DNA of 64,000 nt from Flavobacteriaceae bacterium (GCA_002723295.1 PBNP01000024.1:1-64000), one strand, 5' to 3'; positions 1-10,875 are shown, counted from the first letter of the stretch. Notes: a model not told the origin generated them from the letters alone. Numbers and translations: made by a program.

Positions 1-2
1 CT

Positions 3-563
3 TTAAACAAAAAATTTCTCCTAGTTGGCTTGGGCAATTTTGGTTCTGAGTATTTGGACACTAGACATAATATTGGTTTTAAAGTACTTGATAAAGTAAT
101 TGAAGAAAATGAAGCGAAATTTGAAGTTGATAGATTAGCTTTTAAAAGTTCATTTAGCCATAAAGGAAAACTCCTTATATGCATTAAACCAACAACTTAT
201 ATTAATCTAAGCGGAAAAGCTGTTAGGTATTGGATGAAAAAAGAAAAAATTAAACTAAAAAACATTCTAATTATTACTGATGATTTAAATCTTCCTTATG
301 GAAAACTTAGGCTTAAACCTAAAGGTAGTTCTGGGGGACACAATGGGCTAAAAAACATAGAGGAGTGTCTCAATACTTCTGACTATACTAGATTGCGAAT
401 TGGTATAGATAATGGTCGAAAAAAAAATATGGTTAATTTTGTTCTAAGTAAATGGACAAAAGAAGAACTAAAGAATTTGGATCGTATACTTAATCAAAGC
501 TCTGATATAATTTTAAGTTTTATTACTGATGGTTTAAATGAAACCATGAATAATTTTAACTAA
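3..563 (+). CDS. pth: Peptidyl-tRNA hydrolase, 5' end probably truncated by window edge
   Basis: Frame is open upstream of the listed TTG start (LNKKFLLVGLGNFGSEYLDTRHNIGF); Pth motifs GLGNxGxxYxxTRHNIGF, PxTYxNxSG, GxxGGHNGL and RxRIGI. Confidence 0.95.
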   Translation, partial: LNKKFLLVGLGNFGSEYLDTRHNIGFKVLDKVIEENEAKFEVDRLAFKSSFSHKGKLLICIKPTTYINLSGKAVRYWMKKEKIKLKNILIITDDLNLPYGKLRLKPKGSSGGHNGLKNIEECLNTSDYTRLRIGIDNGRKKNMVNFVLSKWTKEELKNLDRILNQSSDIILSFITDGLNETMNNFN

Positions 564-1237
564 GGAATCGTTTGAAATTGATTTACACCTGAAGATGCAG
601 AGTTATCTTGTTGATCAAATGTAATGACCTGCCAGTAATAAGTATTGTTTTCCTGTAATTCCTGAGAAAAAGTATTTTGAGAGATTTTGTCTCCTGTTTT
701 AACTAAATTATCTAAGCTAGTTCCTATATAAAAATCATACCCTGAAATGTTATTATCCTGATCATTACTTAACCATGAAAATGAAACCAGATTTGAATTT
801 GATAAGGAAATAATCTCTTCATTTGCAGGTGAAACGAGTATAGCTGGCTGAGGTAAATAATCCCCATCTATATTACCTTCAATATAAAACTCCCAGGTTT
901 CACTATCCGTTGTTACAGCTGTTGCATTAGAAATTGAAACAATCTTCCATGAATATGCAAATCCTTTTTGAAGTGTAAGTTTTTTTGTAAATGTTTTTGT
1001 AGTATCTGAAAACTTAGAATTTGTGTTCTTATTAGTAGCTATTAATTGATAATAATCTGTATTTGCAGCTTTTGACCAAGAAAAAACAACTTGACTTTGA
1101 TCGACACTTATACTTGTTGCAGTAGTACAATTGTTGCCGTTTTCTGGAGATATAAGAATTGCAGGACTTGGATCTGGAATGGGATCTTTTCCGCAACCTA
1201 TAAACAAAAAGAATAATATTGCAAGTCTAGTTTTCAT
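560..1237 (-). CDS. Lipoprotein with two fibronectin/Ig-like modules
   Basis: Lipobox-like FIGC near N-terminus; repeated LISPENG / LVSPANE...YYWQV modules. Confidence 0.7.
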   Translation of the reverse strand: MKTRLAILFFLFIGCGKDPIPDPSPAILISPENGNNCTTATSISVDQSQVVFSWSKAANTDYYQLIATNKNTNSKFSDTTKTFTKKLTLQKGFAYSWKIVSISNATAVTTDSETWEFYIEGNIDGDYLPQPAILVSPANEEIISLSNSNLVSFSWLSNDQDNNISGYDFYIGTSLDNLVKTGDKISQNTFSQELQENNTYYWQVITFDQQDNSASSGVNQFQTIP

Positions 1238-4200
1238 CTTTTTACAATTTTAATTGTTTCAGTTCTTTTATTTGATTTTATTTTCATAAAATAAATTCCT
1301 GATGGAAAGTCTCCCATTGCCCATTTAAAGGTTTTAGTATCATTCAAATTAATTTTTGCAGATTTAAGATATCCTCCCTCCATACTATAAAAATCTATTG
1401 TTAATTTTTTAGTATTATAATCAACAAAAATGTTGGCTTCATTATTGACAGGATTTGGGCTTACATATGCTTTTTCCCCTATATAAATATTTTCAGAATA
1501 CGATCCTTGACAATCTAAATCTGTAATAACTGTAAACTGATTTATTCCCCTTTTTAAGGGTAATTTTACTATATCCAAATCATGAAAGTTATATTCTCTA
1601 CCATTTAAATTAACTTTATAACTAGAACCTCCATTTAAAACTAATCTTAATTCACTATTATCATAATTAACTAAACTACTTACTTGTAAAGATTCTGGTT
1701 CATTTACAACAGCAGTAAAACATCTCTCTAAATCCTCCCCATTATTTGAATTAACACATAAAGTATAGGAGCCACTTTGAAGATTATTGAAGTCAACTCC
1801 TGTTGAATTAATAAATGTGCCTTGATTATTAAAACCATTTGGACCAGTTAAGGAATAGCTATAATTAAAATCTGCAAAAGCTGAAACAGAAATTCTTCCA
1901 TTATTTTTATTCCTACAACTTTCATCATATTTAAGTATTTGAAAATTACTTTGATCATCAAAATCGCAAATATCTCCTTCTCCATCTGAATCACCATCTG
2001 ACTGATTTTCATTAGTAATTTCAGGGCAATTATCATTGATGTCTGGAAAACTATCTAAATCACTATTCATCAAAATTTCACCTTTAATCGTAAGCTTCAA
2101 TTGAAAATCTATCAATTCTCCTGAATCAAAAGGATAGTTGTCTTTAATTTTTAAAGTCCAGTTTCCAAAAGATGAAATTCCAATCAACGGATCAAAAGGT
2201 TGATTTGGTCTAAAGCTTCCAGTAAATGGTGGAGATCCAGAATTTATTGAGTTCTGAGCATTTGAGCTAAATATAGTATTTGTAAAATTGTCTCCATCAA
2301 GACCTACTCCATCTGCTAAGGTATATGATGAACCATCTGGAGCAATTAGAGTCAAAGTAAGATCTGAAACCCAAGTATGGGTTAGATTAACTAAAACTTC
2401 AATTTCACTTATTGAATTAACATCACTTATAAAAATAGTTGCATTTGTAAAACCAGGAGATTGTTGACCTTGAGCATCATTTAAATCAACAGGTAAATCA
2501 TTAGCAACATAATTATTATAACTGATTTGAGCAGTTTTAAATGTAAAAGTATCTGACAAGATATATTGATCACATGAGTTTTCTGCTCGTACTCTCCAAT
2601 AATACGTTTTATCTGGGTCAAGCAATTCAATATTTACATAATTATTTTCTGTTTGAATTTCATGAGTTAAAGTATCCCAAAACTCGTCTTGGGTAATTTG
2701 AAAGGTATAGGTTGAAACATTTGGATTGATTTCCCACTGAAAATTAAATTCTTCAACTTCCTGATTCCCATTTGATGGATTTAAAAGTATGGGTGTATCA
2801 TTGGAGAAATTCATTTCAGTATACTTTTTAATCTTAAGTGGGAAAATTGCTGAAACATTTCCTGATTGGGCTTGTATTGAAATTTCATTAGAACCAACAG
2901 GTAAACTTGACAGACCTGTTAATGTTAACTGGCCATTTAAAAAAGTTGAGTTAAAAGTATTTTGATTAAAAGATCCATCAACACCATTTGGTAAATTTAT
3001 TAGCTCAATAGAAATTGGATCAGAAATACTAGTATAAACATTTACATCAAAATCGATTATCTCATCTGAAGGCTCGCAAAGATCAATAGAATAATTATCA
3101 TAAGAAATAGCAAAAGACCTTTCTTCTATAGAAAACTTAACATCATTTACAGTGTAATAAATAGAATTTGTAGGTTGAATTTTTAAACGCACATTCTCAG
3201 AAACACTTTCAGAAATTCCATTTGGAACAATATATTCATAGACTCCATCATTTAGGGTAGAGCTTACAATATTATAATCAAAGTTTTGTCCAGAATCTAA
3301 AGACATTGAAATTGAAACTTCAGACGTATTTATTGGAGAAAGATTTGTGTTTGCAACTGACCATTCAATTATTACTAAATCTCCTGTTCTCCATATAATA
3401 CCATTTTCTGATTGAGATGTTAATTTAAATGGTCCTGCTCCACTTATAACAGATAGTGTCATGGAATCTGTAGAGGATTGCCCTCCTAATCCAGTTGATA
3501 AAGGGTCTCTATCTCTTACTGTAAGGCCCCAGTTTAATTCTCTAGAAATATTACTTACTGTTTCCCACGCAGAGCCTGAGGTTGGATTTGTCTGAATTAA
3601 TTCTCCATTCAAAACAGAATTTAGGTTAGGGATACTTCTTTTTGGATTTGAAGTTGGAGGAAGAGATCTCGCAGTTGAGGCTGAATAATTGTCAGGACCA
3701 AATTGTGTATATGTCATTAATCCACTATCAATTTGTTCCCAGCAGTATGTAAGTTGGTCAGAGCTATCCAAATCTGTAGCTGATCCAACAAGTTCATATG
3801 CTGTCCCCTTTGGAATTGTATAATTAACACCTGCATTAGCAACTGGAGGATTATTTGTTATTTCTGATGAAGTATAACAAGATTGCGTAGCTATATATTC
3901 TGTTATGTCTTCAATGCTTTTGTAATTGAAATATGGATCACTATGAGGCTGAACATCATCAGGTCCAGTTATACCTGCATATCCCATTATAGTACTTCCG
4001 CTTCCTGGTTCAACATTAGTTCCAGTTCCCTCAACATTAAATGCAAAGGTGTGAGTAGCTCCAAATTGATGACCAATCTCATGAGCTACGTAGTCAATAT
4101 CAAACCAATCATTTAAAAAACCTAAATTAGAGTTTGCAAAACCATGAGATGTAAACCCACTACCCTTAGATCCATTTACACATATACAACCAATACATCC

Positions 4201-5115
4201 AGCACTACCATTATTTGATCCAAAAGCAAATAAATGTCCTATATCATAGTTTTCTTCCCCTATATTAGTTGTAAGATCTATCTGAACTTCAGAATTATAA
4301 TTGCCAGTGAATGGATCTGTTTCAGGATCAGTATAAATAATCTCAGTCCCTGAAACAAGCTGCATAGTAATTCCTAAGTCTGTTTCATAAACGCTATTAA
4401 CCCTATTCATAGTTGAAACAATAGCTGCTAATGCATCTTGTTGCGCATTTCCATTTTCATCATTGTCATCATCCCAATATATGGTGTATTCACCAGTTGT
4501 TGCAATGGCAATTCTAAAAGTTCTAAGGATTTGATCATTATTTATTGGGCTTCTTTCATTTTGTAAATTAGATTTTTTACTTCTAGATTTAGGATTAAAT
4601 TCGCTAACTGTTTCACAAATCCAGTTTTTGTTAACCTTTTCAGTTCTTCTGTAAAGAATATGTTTTCCTAAATTATTTTTTAAAGGCTGAATAAAAATGT
4701 CATCTTCCCCAGGAATATTAATCCATGCGCTAACTCCAAGTGGACTTGTTGTTAATCTTAATTTTAAATTAGAACGTTTAGCACTGTATCCTTTATAGGT
4801 TTTGATTAATGGGTGTTTTAAAGACATTTCATTAGAAAGCAATTGAATTTCATTAATGACAAATTTTTCCAATTCTTCATTTTCATTTGGAAGCAGAATT
4901 GATGTTTTAGATATTCGATTAAATTGATTCTTAAAAATGATATTATTAAAACTATATGTTGTAATTGGAGTATTATCAATTTGATTAATTTGACTTTTAT
5001 CAATAACCCAATATTCTTGAGATTTTAATTGATTTGATAACAAAAAAAATATAGCAAATCCCAAAAAATTAATTCTAAAACATAAATTTTTCATTGAATA
5101 AGAATTGTTGAGCAT
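1234..5115 (-). CDS. Secreted reprolysin-like zinc metalloprotease with P-domain, thrombospondin-type-3-like Ca-binding segment and T9SS type A sorting domain
   Basis: HEIGHQFGATH zinc motif; DxDxDGxGDxCD repeat segment; C-terminal SPNPVNNEANI...GIYFMKI...ETIKIVKR. Confidence 0.9.
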   Translation of the reverse strand: MLNNSYSMKNLCFRINFLGFAIFFLLSNQLKSQEYWVIDKSQINQIDNTPITTYSFNNIIFKNQFNRISKTSILLPNENEELEKFVINEIQLLSNEMSLKHPLIKTYKGYSAKRSNLKLRLTTSPLGVSAWINIPGEDDIFIQPLKNNLGKHILYRRTEKVNKNWICETVSEFNPKSRSKKSNLQNERSPINNDQILRTFRIAIATTGEYTIYWDDDNDENGNAQQDALAAIVSTMNRVNSVYETDLGITMQLVSGTEIIYTDPETDPFTGNYNSEVQIDLTTNIGEENYDIGHLFAFGSNNGSAGCIGCICVNGSKGSGFTSHGFANSNLGFLNDWFDIDYVAHEIGHQFGATHTFAFNVEGTGTNVEPGSGSTIMGYAGITGPDDVQPHSDPYFNYKSIEDITEYIATQSCYTSSEITNNPPVANAGVNYTIPKGTAYELVGSATDLDSSDQLTYCWEQIDSGLMTYTQFGPDNYSASTARSLPPTSNPKRSIPNLNSVLNGELIQTNPTSGSAWETVSNISRELNWGLTVRDRDPLSTGLGGQSSTDSMTLSVISGAGPFKLTSQSENGIIWRTGDLVIIEWSVANTNLSPINTSEVSISMSLDSGQNFDYNIVSSTLNDGVYEYIVPNGISESVSENVRLKIQPTNSIYYTVNDVKFSIEERSFAISYDNYSIDLCEPSDEIIDFDVNVYTSISDPISIELINLPNGVDGSFNQNTFNSTFLNGQLTLTGLSSLPVGSNEISIQAQSGNVSAIFPLKIKKYTEMNFSNDTPILLNPSNGNQEVEEFNFQWEINPNVSTYTFQITQDEFWDTLTHEIQTENNYVNIELLDPDKTYYWRVRAENSCDQYILSDTFTFKTAQISYNNYVANDLPVDLNDAQGQQSPGFTNATIFISDVNSISEIEVLVNLTHTWVSDLTLTLIAPDGSSYTLADGVGLDGDNFTNTIFSSNAQNSINSGSPPFTGSFRPNQPFDPLIGISSFGNWTLKIKDNYPFDSGELIDFQLKLTIKGEILMNSDLDSFPDINDNCPEITNENQSDGDSDGEGDICDFDDQSNFQILKYDESCRNKNNGRISVSAFADFNYSYSLTGPNGFNNQGTFINSTGVDFNNLQSGSYTLCVNSNNGEDLERCFTAVVNEPESLQVSSLVNYDNSELRLVLNGGSSYKVNLNGREYNFHDLDIVKLPLKRGINQFTVITDLDCQGSYSENIYIGEKAYVSPNPVNNEANIFVDYNTKKLTIDFYSMEGGYLKSAKINLNDTKTFKWAMGDFPSGIYFMKIKSNKRTETIKIVKR

Positions 5116-5172
5116 AAAAATGATAAATGAAAATACTACTTTTACTTTTAATTTCTAATATACAGAATTTTA

Positions 5173-6117
5173 ATGAAGGTATTTCATGGAATTGAAAATT
5201 ACAGTAGTAAAAATAAATGCTTTTTAACTATTGGGACTTTTGACGGAGTGCATGTTGGACATCAGGAAATTATTAGAAAACTTGTATATGAAGCTCATTG
5301 TAATAATTCAATAGCAATAGTTTTGACCTTCTTCCCTCATCCAAGGTCTGTAATTCAAAAAGATGAAAATGTTAAGCTAATTGATACCATGGATGAAAAA
5401 AAACATCTATTAAAAAAATTAAATGTTGATGCATTAATAATTGAACCCTTTACAATAGATTTTTCAAATCTAAGTGCAATTAATTTTGCTAGAGATATTT
5501 TAGTTAAAAAAATCAATATTTCAAAATTATTTATTGGATATGATCATAGGTTTGGGAAAAATAGAACCGCCTCGGTTTCAGAGTTAATTTCATATGGTGA
5601 TACTTATGGGTTTGAGGTTTGTGTAATTCCAGCTCAAAACATTAACTCAGTTTCAGTAAGCTCAACTAAAATAAGAAAGGGATTGTCTGAAGGAAAAATC
5701 AGTCTTGTAAACAATTATTTAGGAAGAAAATATATGCTTGAGGGAAAAGTAATTCATGATCAAGGATTAGGTAAAAAGATTGGCTTTCCAACTGCTAATC
5801 TTGAAATCATTTCAAAAAACAAAGCTATTCCAAGAATGGGTGTATATTTTGTATCAATGCTATGGAAAAATAAATGTGTTTTTGGAATGCTAAATATTGG
5901 TAATCGCCCTACAGTTAAAAGCAAAAAGGAAAGCATTGAAGTACATTTTTTTGACTTCAATCAAAACCTATACAATCTCAAAATTAAATTGAATTTTATT
6001 AATAAAATTCGTGAAGAAAAAAATTTTAAATCAATTGAGTCCCTTAAAAAACAACTTATAAAAGATAGAGAGTTTTGTTTAAAGCAAAAACATCATCTTA
6101 ACATCATTAAAGAATAA
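5173..6117 (+). CDS. ribF: Bifunctional riboflavin kinase/FAD synthetase
   Basis: TIGTFDGVHVGHQ, SSTKIRKGLSEG, GKKIGFPTANL motifs. Confidence 0.95.
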   Translation: MKVFHGIENYSSKNKCFLTIGTFDGVHVGHQEIIRKLVYEAHCNNSIAIVLTFFPHPRSVIQKDENVKLIDTMDEKKHLLKKLNVDALIIEPFTIDFSNLSAINFARDILVKKINISKLFIGYDHRFGKNRTASVSELISYGDTYGFEVCVIPAQNINSVSVSSTKIRKGLSEGKISLVNNYLGRKYMLEGKVIHDQGLGKKIGFPTANLEIISKNKAIPRMGVYFVSMLWKNKCVFGMLNIGNRPTVKSKKESIEVHFFDFNQNLYNLKIKLNFINKIREEKNFKSIESLKKQLIKDREFCLKQKHHLNIIKE

Positions 6118-6148
6118 AAGACCTATTTTTGTTATTAAATAAAATTGT

Positions 6149-7417
6149 ATGCTAGGGTTAGCTTATATTAGAGAAAATAAAGATTCTATTATTGAAGGTT
6201 TGTCCAAAAGAAATTTTGATGCTGAAACTTTAATCAATCAAATAATTCAATTAGATATTTTAAAAAGAAGTGAACAAACAAAATTAGAACGTCAATTAGC
6301 AGAAGGAAATAAAATAGCTAAAAATATTGCTTCATTATTCAAGTCTGGTGATAATGAAGCAGCTAATAAGTTGAAAAATGAATCAGCTTCAATTAAATTA
6401 AAAACAAAAAAGTTTCAAGAAAAATTAAACGAAATAGAAAAAAAACTTTTCAGTTTACAAACTCAAATTCCAAATGTTCCTGATAAAAGTGTACAAAAAG
6501 GAATCTCTGAAAAAGATAATCAAGAAGTATATAGAAATAAAAAAGAAATTAATCTCCCTAAAAACTTTCTCTCTCATTGGGAATTAGCAAAAAAATACAA
6601 TATCATAGATTTCGAATTAGGAAATAAAATAACTGGATCAGGGTTCCCCGTGTATAAAGGAAAAGGTGCGCGACTTCAAAGAGGATTAATTCAGTTTTTT
6701 CTTGATAAAAATATTTCAGCAGGATATGAAGAATATCAAGTTCCTCTCCTTGTAAATTATGATTCTGGGTATGGGACAGGACAATTGCCAGATAAAGATG
6801 GTCAAATGTACCATTCAGAGTTAAGTGATTTATATTTAATTCCAACAGCTGAGGTTCCATTAACCAATTTATATCGAAATGTTTTACTTAATGAAAATGA
6901 TTTACCTATTTGTATGACAGCATATACCCCTTGCTTTAGAAGAGAAGCAGGAAGTTATGGGTCTGATGTGCGAGGATTAAATCGTTTACATCAGTTTGAT
7001 AAAGTAGAAATCGTTCGTCTTGAAACACCTCAAAAAGCAATGTCTGCATTAGATGAAATGGTCAATCATGTAAAAAACATTCTCTCGGACTTAGAACTTC
7101 CATATCGAATTTTAAAATTATGTGGTGCAGATTTAGGATTTACTTCTGCCCTTACTTATGACTTTGAAATTTATTCCGCTGCTCAAAATAAATGGTTAGA
7201 AGTAAGTTCTGTCTCCATTTTTAATAGTTTTCAAGCAGAAAGACTTAAACTAAGATTTAAATCTAATAAGGGGGTGAAAAAACCGGTATATACCTTAAAT
7301 GGAAGTGCATTGGCTTTACCAAGAGTTTTGGCTGGTTTATTAGAAAATTTTCAATCTGAAAACAAAATTAAAATACCAAAAACTCTAATTCCTTATGTAG
7401 GTTTTGATTCAATTTAA
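6149..7417 (+). CDS. serS: Serine-tRNA ligase
   Basis: N-terminal coiled coil; class II motifs LIPTAEVPLTNLY, FRREAGSYGSDVRGLNRLHQF, NGSALALPRVL. Confidence 0.97.
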   Translation: MLGLAYIRENKDSIIEGLSKRNFDAETLINQIIQLDILKRSEQTKLERQLAEGNKIAKNIASLFKSGDNEAANKLKNESASIKLKTKKFQEKLNEIEKKLFSLQTQIPNVPDKSVQKGISEKDNQEVYRNKKEINLPKNFLSHWELAKKYNIIDFELGNKITGSGFPVYKGKGARLQRGLIQFFLDKNISAGYEEYQVPLLVNYDSGYGTGQLPDKDGQMYHSELSDLYLIPTAEVPLTNLYRNVLLNENDLPICMTAYTPCFRREAGSYGSDVRGLNRLHQFDKVEIVRLETPQKAMSALDEMVNHVKNILSDLELPYRILKLCGADLGFTSALTYDFEIYSAAQNKWLEVSSVSIFNSFQAERLKLRFKSNKGVKKPVYTLNGSALALPRVLAGLLENFQSENKIKIPKTLIPYVGFDSI

Positions 7418-7437
7418 TTAAGTTTAATACTATTTTT

Positions 7438-8217
7438 ATGGAAAGTGTAACTCCAAAAAAACATCTTGGTCAACATTTTTTAATTGATTTAAATATTGCA
7501 AAAAAAATTTCTGATACACTCACTTATGATAATTATGAGAATGTTCTAGAAATAGGTCCAGGAATGGGTGTTTTAACTCAATTTATAATTCAAAAAAAAA
7601 TTCCTCATGTTGTTGAAGTAGACAATGAAAGCATTGAGTATTTAAAAAAAAAATTTCCTCAATTACAAGGTAAAATTATTCAAGAAAATTTTTTAACCCT
7701 TGACATAAAAAAAGTTTTCTCAAAACAATTAGCTGTAATTGGTAATTTTCCTTACAATATTTCTAGTCAAATAGTTTTTAAAATAATAAAACATAGAGCT
7801 CAAATACCATTTTTTTCAGGAATGTTTCAAAAAGAGGTTGCTAAAAGAATCTGTGAATCATCAGGATCAAAAAAATATGGTATTCTTTCCGTTTTATGTC
7901 AACTTTATTACAAAACTTCTTATGCTTTTTCAGTCCCTTCTTCAGTTTTTAAACCTAAACCAAATGTTGAATCTGGAGTAATTAAAATGATTCGAAAAGA
8001 AAATTTTTTACTCAATTGCGATGAAACTTTATTATTTAATATAGTTAAAATTAGTTTTCAACAAAGGAGAAAAACTCTGAGAAACAGTTTAAAAACTCTA
8101 ACTCTACCTAAAAATCTTACAGAAGATAGTATCTTTGATAAAAGGCCAGAATCGTTAAATTGCGATGCATTTGTCAAACTCACTAATATGATTGATAATG
8201 TCAAACTTTCAAGTTAA
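7438..8217 (+). CDS. rsmA: 16S rRNA dimethyladenosine transferase
   Basis: KKHLGQHFL, LEIGPGMGVLT, GNFPYNIS, QRRKTLRNSL. Confidence 0.97.
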   Translation: MESVTPKKHLGQHFLIDLNIAKKISDTLTYDNYENVLEIGPGMGVLTQFIIQKKIPHVVEVDNESIEYLKKKFPQLQGKIIQENFLTLDIKKVFSKQLAVIGNFPYNISSQIVFKIIKHRAQIPFFSGMFQKEVAKRICESSGSKKYGILSVLCQLYYKTSYAFSVPSSVFKPKPNVESGVIKMIRKENFLLNCDETLLFNIVKISFQQRRKTLRNSLKTLTLPKNLTEDSIFDKRPESLNCDAFVKLTNMIDNVKLSS

Positions 8218-9556
8218 TAATAGTTTTATTGAATCTATTCAGTTTTTAATAGATAATAATGATAATATTAAACTTAGAAAGAGTTTAAGAGATCTCCATT
8301 ATGCAGACATAGCTGAATTGGTAAATAATCTTACCTCTGATCAAGCGACTTATTTAATTAAATTACTTGATACAGAAAAAACAGCAGATGCTTTGCCTGA
8401 ATTAGATGAAGTTCAACGTGAGGCAATTTTAGAAAACCTCTCTGCTAAAGAAATTGCTGAAGAAGTTCAGGAGCTTGATACTGATGATGCTGCAGATTTA
8501 ATAGCTGAACTTCCTGAAGAAAGAAAAGAAAGGGTAATGTCAGAAATCACTGACACTTCGCATATAGAAGATATAAGAGAACTTTTAACTTATGGGGAAA
8601 ATTCTGCTGGAGGATTAATGGCTAAAGAATTAGTTAAAGTTGAAGAAAACCTTAGTGTCCTTAAATGCTTAAACACAATTAAGAGTCAAGCTGAAGAAAT
8701 CACCAGAATTCATTCTGTTTATGTTGTTGATAATAAAAATAGGCTTAAAGGTCGTTTGTCTCTTAAAGACCTTCTAACTGCTAATTCTAGGGATAAAGTA
8801 AAGGATATATATATTCCAAATGTAGATTTTGCTAATGTTGACCAAGATGGTGAAGAAGTTGCTAAAATTATGTCAAAATATGATTTAGAAGCGATTCCTG
8901 TAATTAATAATAAAAAAGAATTAGTAGGACGAATTACAATTGATGATATTGTTGACCTAATTAAAGAAGAGGCTGAAAAAGATTACCAGCTTGCTGCAGG
9001 TATTTCTACCGATGTTGAAGCTGATGACACAATATTCGAATTAACCAAAGCTAGATTACCTTGGCTTTTTTTAGGTTTAATCGGAGGATTAGGAGGTGTT
9101 TTTATACTTCAAGAATTTGAAGTCATAATGGCAAGACCCGAATTACGTAGTTTATTCTTTTATACCCCTCTTATTGCTGCAATGGCTGGTAATGTTGGTG
9201 TTCAATCATCAGCAATAATAGTACAAGGTTTAGCAAATAATAATCTTAAAGGATCTTTATTATCAAGATTATTAAAAGAAGTTGGATTAAGCCTAATTAA
9301 TGGATTGGCTCTGGCGATACTTCTAATTATTTTTGGGAAATTTATTAATCAAAATTTTACAATAAGTCTAACAATAGCAATCTCTATGATGGGTGTCATT
9401 GTTGTTGCAGCATTAATAGGAACTTTTACTCCTATAATACTTAACAAAAGGGGAATAGATCCGGCTATTGCAACTGGTCCTTTTATTACTACATGTAATG
9501 ATATTTTTGGAATTTTTCTTTTCTTCTATATTGCAAAAATATCATTAGGGTTTTAA
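8198..9556 (+). CDS. mgtE: Magnesium transporter MgtE
   Basis: MgtE N-domain, CBS pair, TM domain (GNVGVQSSAIIVQGLA); ATG at 8198 preferred over the listed TTG at 8192. Confidence 0.95.
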   Translation: MSNFQVNNSFIESIQFLIDNNDNIKLRKSLRDLHYADIAELVNNLTSDQATYLIKLLDTEKTADALPELDEVQREAILENLSAKEIAEEVQELDTDDAADLIAELPEERKERVMSEITDTSHIEDIRELLTYGENSAGGLMAKELVKVEENLSVLKCLNTIKSQAEEITRIHSVYVVDNKNRLKGRLSLKDLLTANSRDKVKDIYIPNVDFANVDQDGEEVAKIMSKYDLEAIPVINNKKELVGRITIDDIVDLIKEEAEKDYQLAAGISTDVEADDTIFELTKARLPWLFLGLIGGLGGVFILQEFEVIMARPELRSLFFYTPLIAAMAGNVGVQSSAIIVQGLANNNLKGSLLSRLLKEVGLSLINGLALAILLIIFGKFINQNFTISLTIAISMMGVIVVAALIGTFTPIILNKRGIDPAIATGPFITTCNDIFGIFLFFYIAKISLGF

Positions 9557-9583
9557 AATTTAATGTTGTCTGAGTTATAACAT

Positions 9584-10066
9584 CTAATTATCATTAATCA
9601 AGTTTTTCATTTGTTGTCTGGTCATTTGGAATGTTCTCCAATCTGGGAATATTTTTGCCCCACTTTCTTCATAAAATTTTATAGCGGGTATATTCCATTC
9701 TAAAACTGCCCATTCAACTCTATTTACGCCATAATTAATTGCTTCTCTAATAAATGACAAATACAAAGCTTTCCCTATACCTTTATTTCTTTGATTTTTT
9801 GTAACAATTAAGTCTTCTAAATGTAATGTTTGACCTTCCCATGTAGAATAACGAGGGTAAAATAATGCTAATCCAACAATTTCTTCATTTAATTCAGCAA
9901 CAAGACATTCAAATTTAGGATTAGGTCCAAAGCCATCATTTTTTATATCATCCTCTGATAAATTAACAGCATCTTCTTCTCTCTCATATTTAGCCAATTC
10001 CATAATTAAACTAATAATCGAGTTAGAGTCATTTATTTTAGCTTTTCTAATTTTAAAATTTTGCAT
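9584..10066 (-). CDS. GNAT family N-acetyltransferase
   Basis: EDLIVTKNQRNKGIGKAL acetyl-CoA binding motif; YEESGAK. Confidence 0.9.
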   Translation of the reverse strand: MQNFKIRKAKINDSNSIISLIMELAKYEREEDAVNLSEDDIKNDGFGPNPKFECLVAELNEEIVGLALFYPRYSTWEGQTLHLEDLIVTKNQRNKGIGKALYLSFIREAINYGVNRVEWAVLEWNIPAIKFYEESGAKIFPDWRTFQMTRQQMKNLINDN

Positions 10067-10089
10067 TTAATTTTTTTGAAAAATAATAA

Positions 10090-10875
10090 TTATGATTTTA
10101 AAAAACTTGATGTAATATCCATAAAATTAATAGGATTTTCAACATGTAACCAATGTCCAGAACTAGAAATCTCTTGAATTTTAAAAGAACCAAACTTTGT
10201 TTCTATCAATCTAATATCATCATTGGATATATAATCAGAAAATTCTCCTTTTAAAAACAAGGTGGAGGTTGTTATTTGTTTATTAATATATATTTCTTTT
10301 GCAACAGCTTCTGACTTATTAATAAGAACATTAATATTTAACCTTAAAGCCAATTTATTTGACGAGTTCCAATATAAATTTTTTAACAAAAATCGTCTCA
10401 TTTTAAAATCTTTCACATAATTAGACAAGAAAACATCTGACTCTTTTCTAGTTTCTATCTTTTTCAAATTCAACTTATAAAGTCCTTCCAAAATTTTTTT
10501 GTGCTTAGAAGGATATTCTCTTGGTGAGATATCAACTATGATAAGTTTATCTACTCTGTCATTGTAATTTAAAGCAAATTGCATTGCCGTCTTTCCTCCC
10601 ATTGAATGTCCCAAAATAATTGTTTTAGATATTTTTAAACTTTCTAAATAAAAAAATAAATCCTTAGATAAAACTTTATAATCAAAATTTTCATTCCAAA
10701 AACTTCTTCCATGGTTTCTTTGATCAATTAAATGAACTTTAAAGCCACTTTTTGCCCAATTTAATGCATGACTTTTCCAGTTATTCCCCATTCCTAGAAA
10801 ACCATGAAGAACTATCAAATTCCTATCTCCATTTCCTATTACATTTGAATAAAGGTTTCTCATATATTTAAACAT
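10090..10875 (-). CDS. Alpha/beta hydrolase (esterase-like)
   Basis: LHGFLGMGNNW, GHSMGGKTAM nucleophile elbow, C-terminal GHWLHVENP. Confidence 0.9.
   Translation of the reverse strand: MFKYMRNLYSNVIGNGDRNLIVLHGFLGMGNNWKSHALNWAKSGFKVHLIDQRNHGRSFWNENFDYKVLSKDLFFYLESLKISKTIILGHSMGGKTAMQFALNYNDRVDKLIIVDISPREYPSKHKKILEGLYKLNLKKIETRKESDVFLSNYVKDFKMRRFLLKNLYWNSSNKLALRLNINVLINKSEAVAKEIYINKQITTSTLFLKGEFSDYISNDDIRLIETKFGSFKIQEISSSGHWLHVENPINFMDITSSFLKS

Noticed and set aside
1848-2036. Short minus-strand ORF of 62 aa inside the metalloprotease gene
   Set aside because: Alternate frame within a confidently assigned CDS, no family features; AT-rich spurious ORF.
3883-4116. Antisense ORF of 77 aa over the metalloprotease
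   Set aside because: Opposite strand of a conserved domain-coding region; no independent support.
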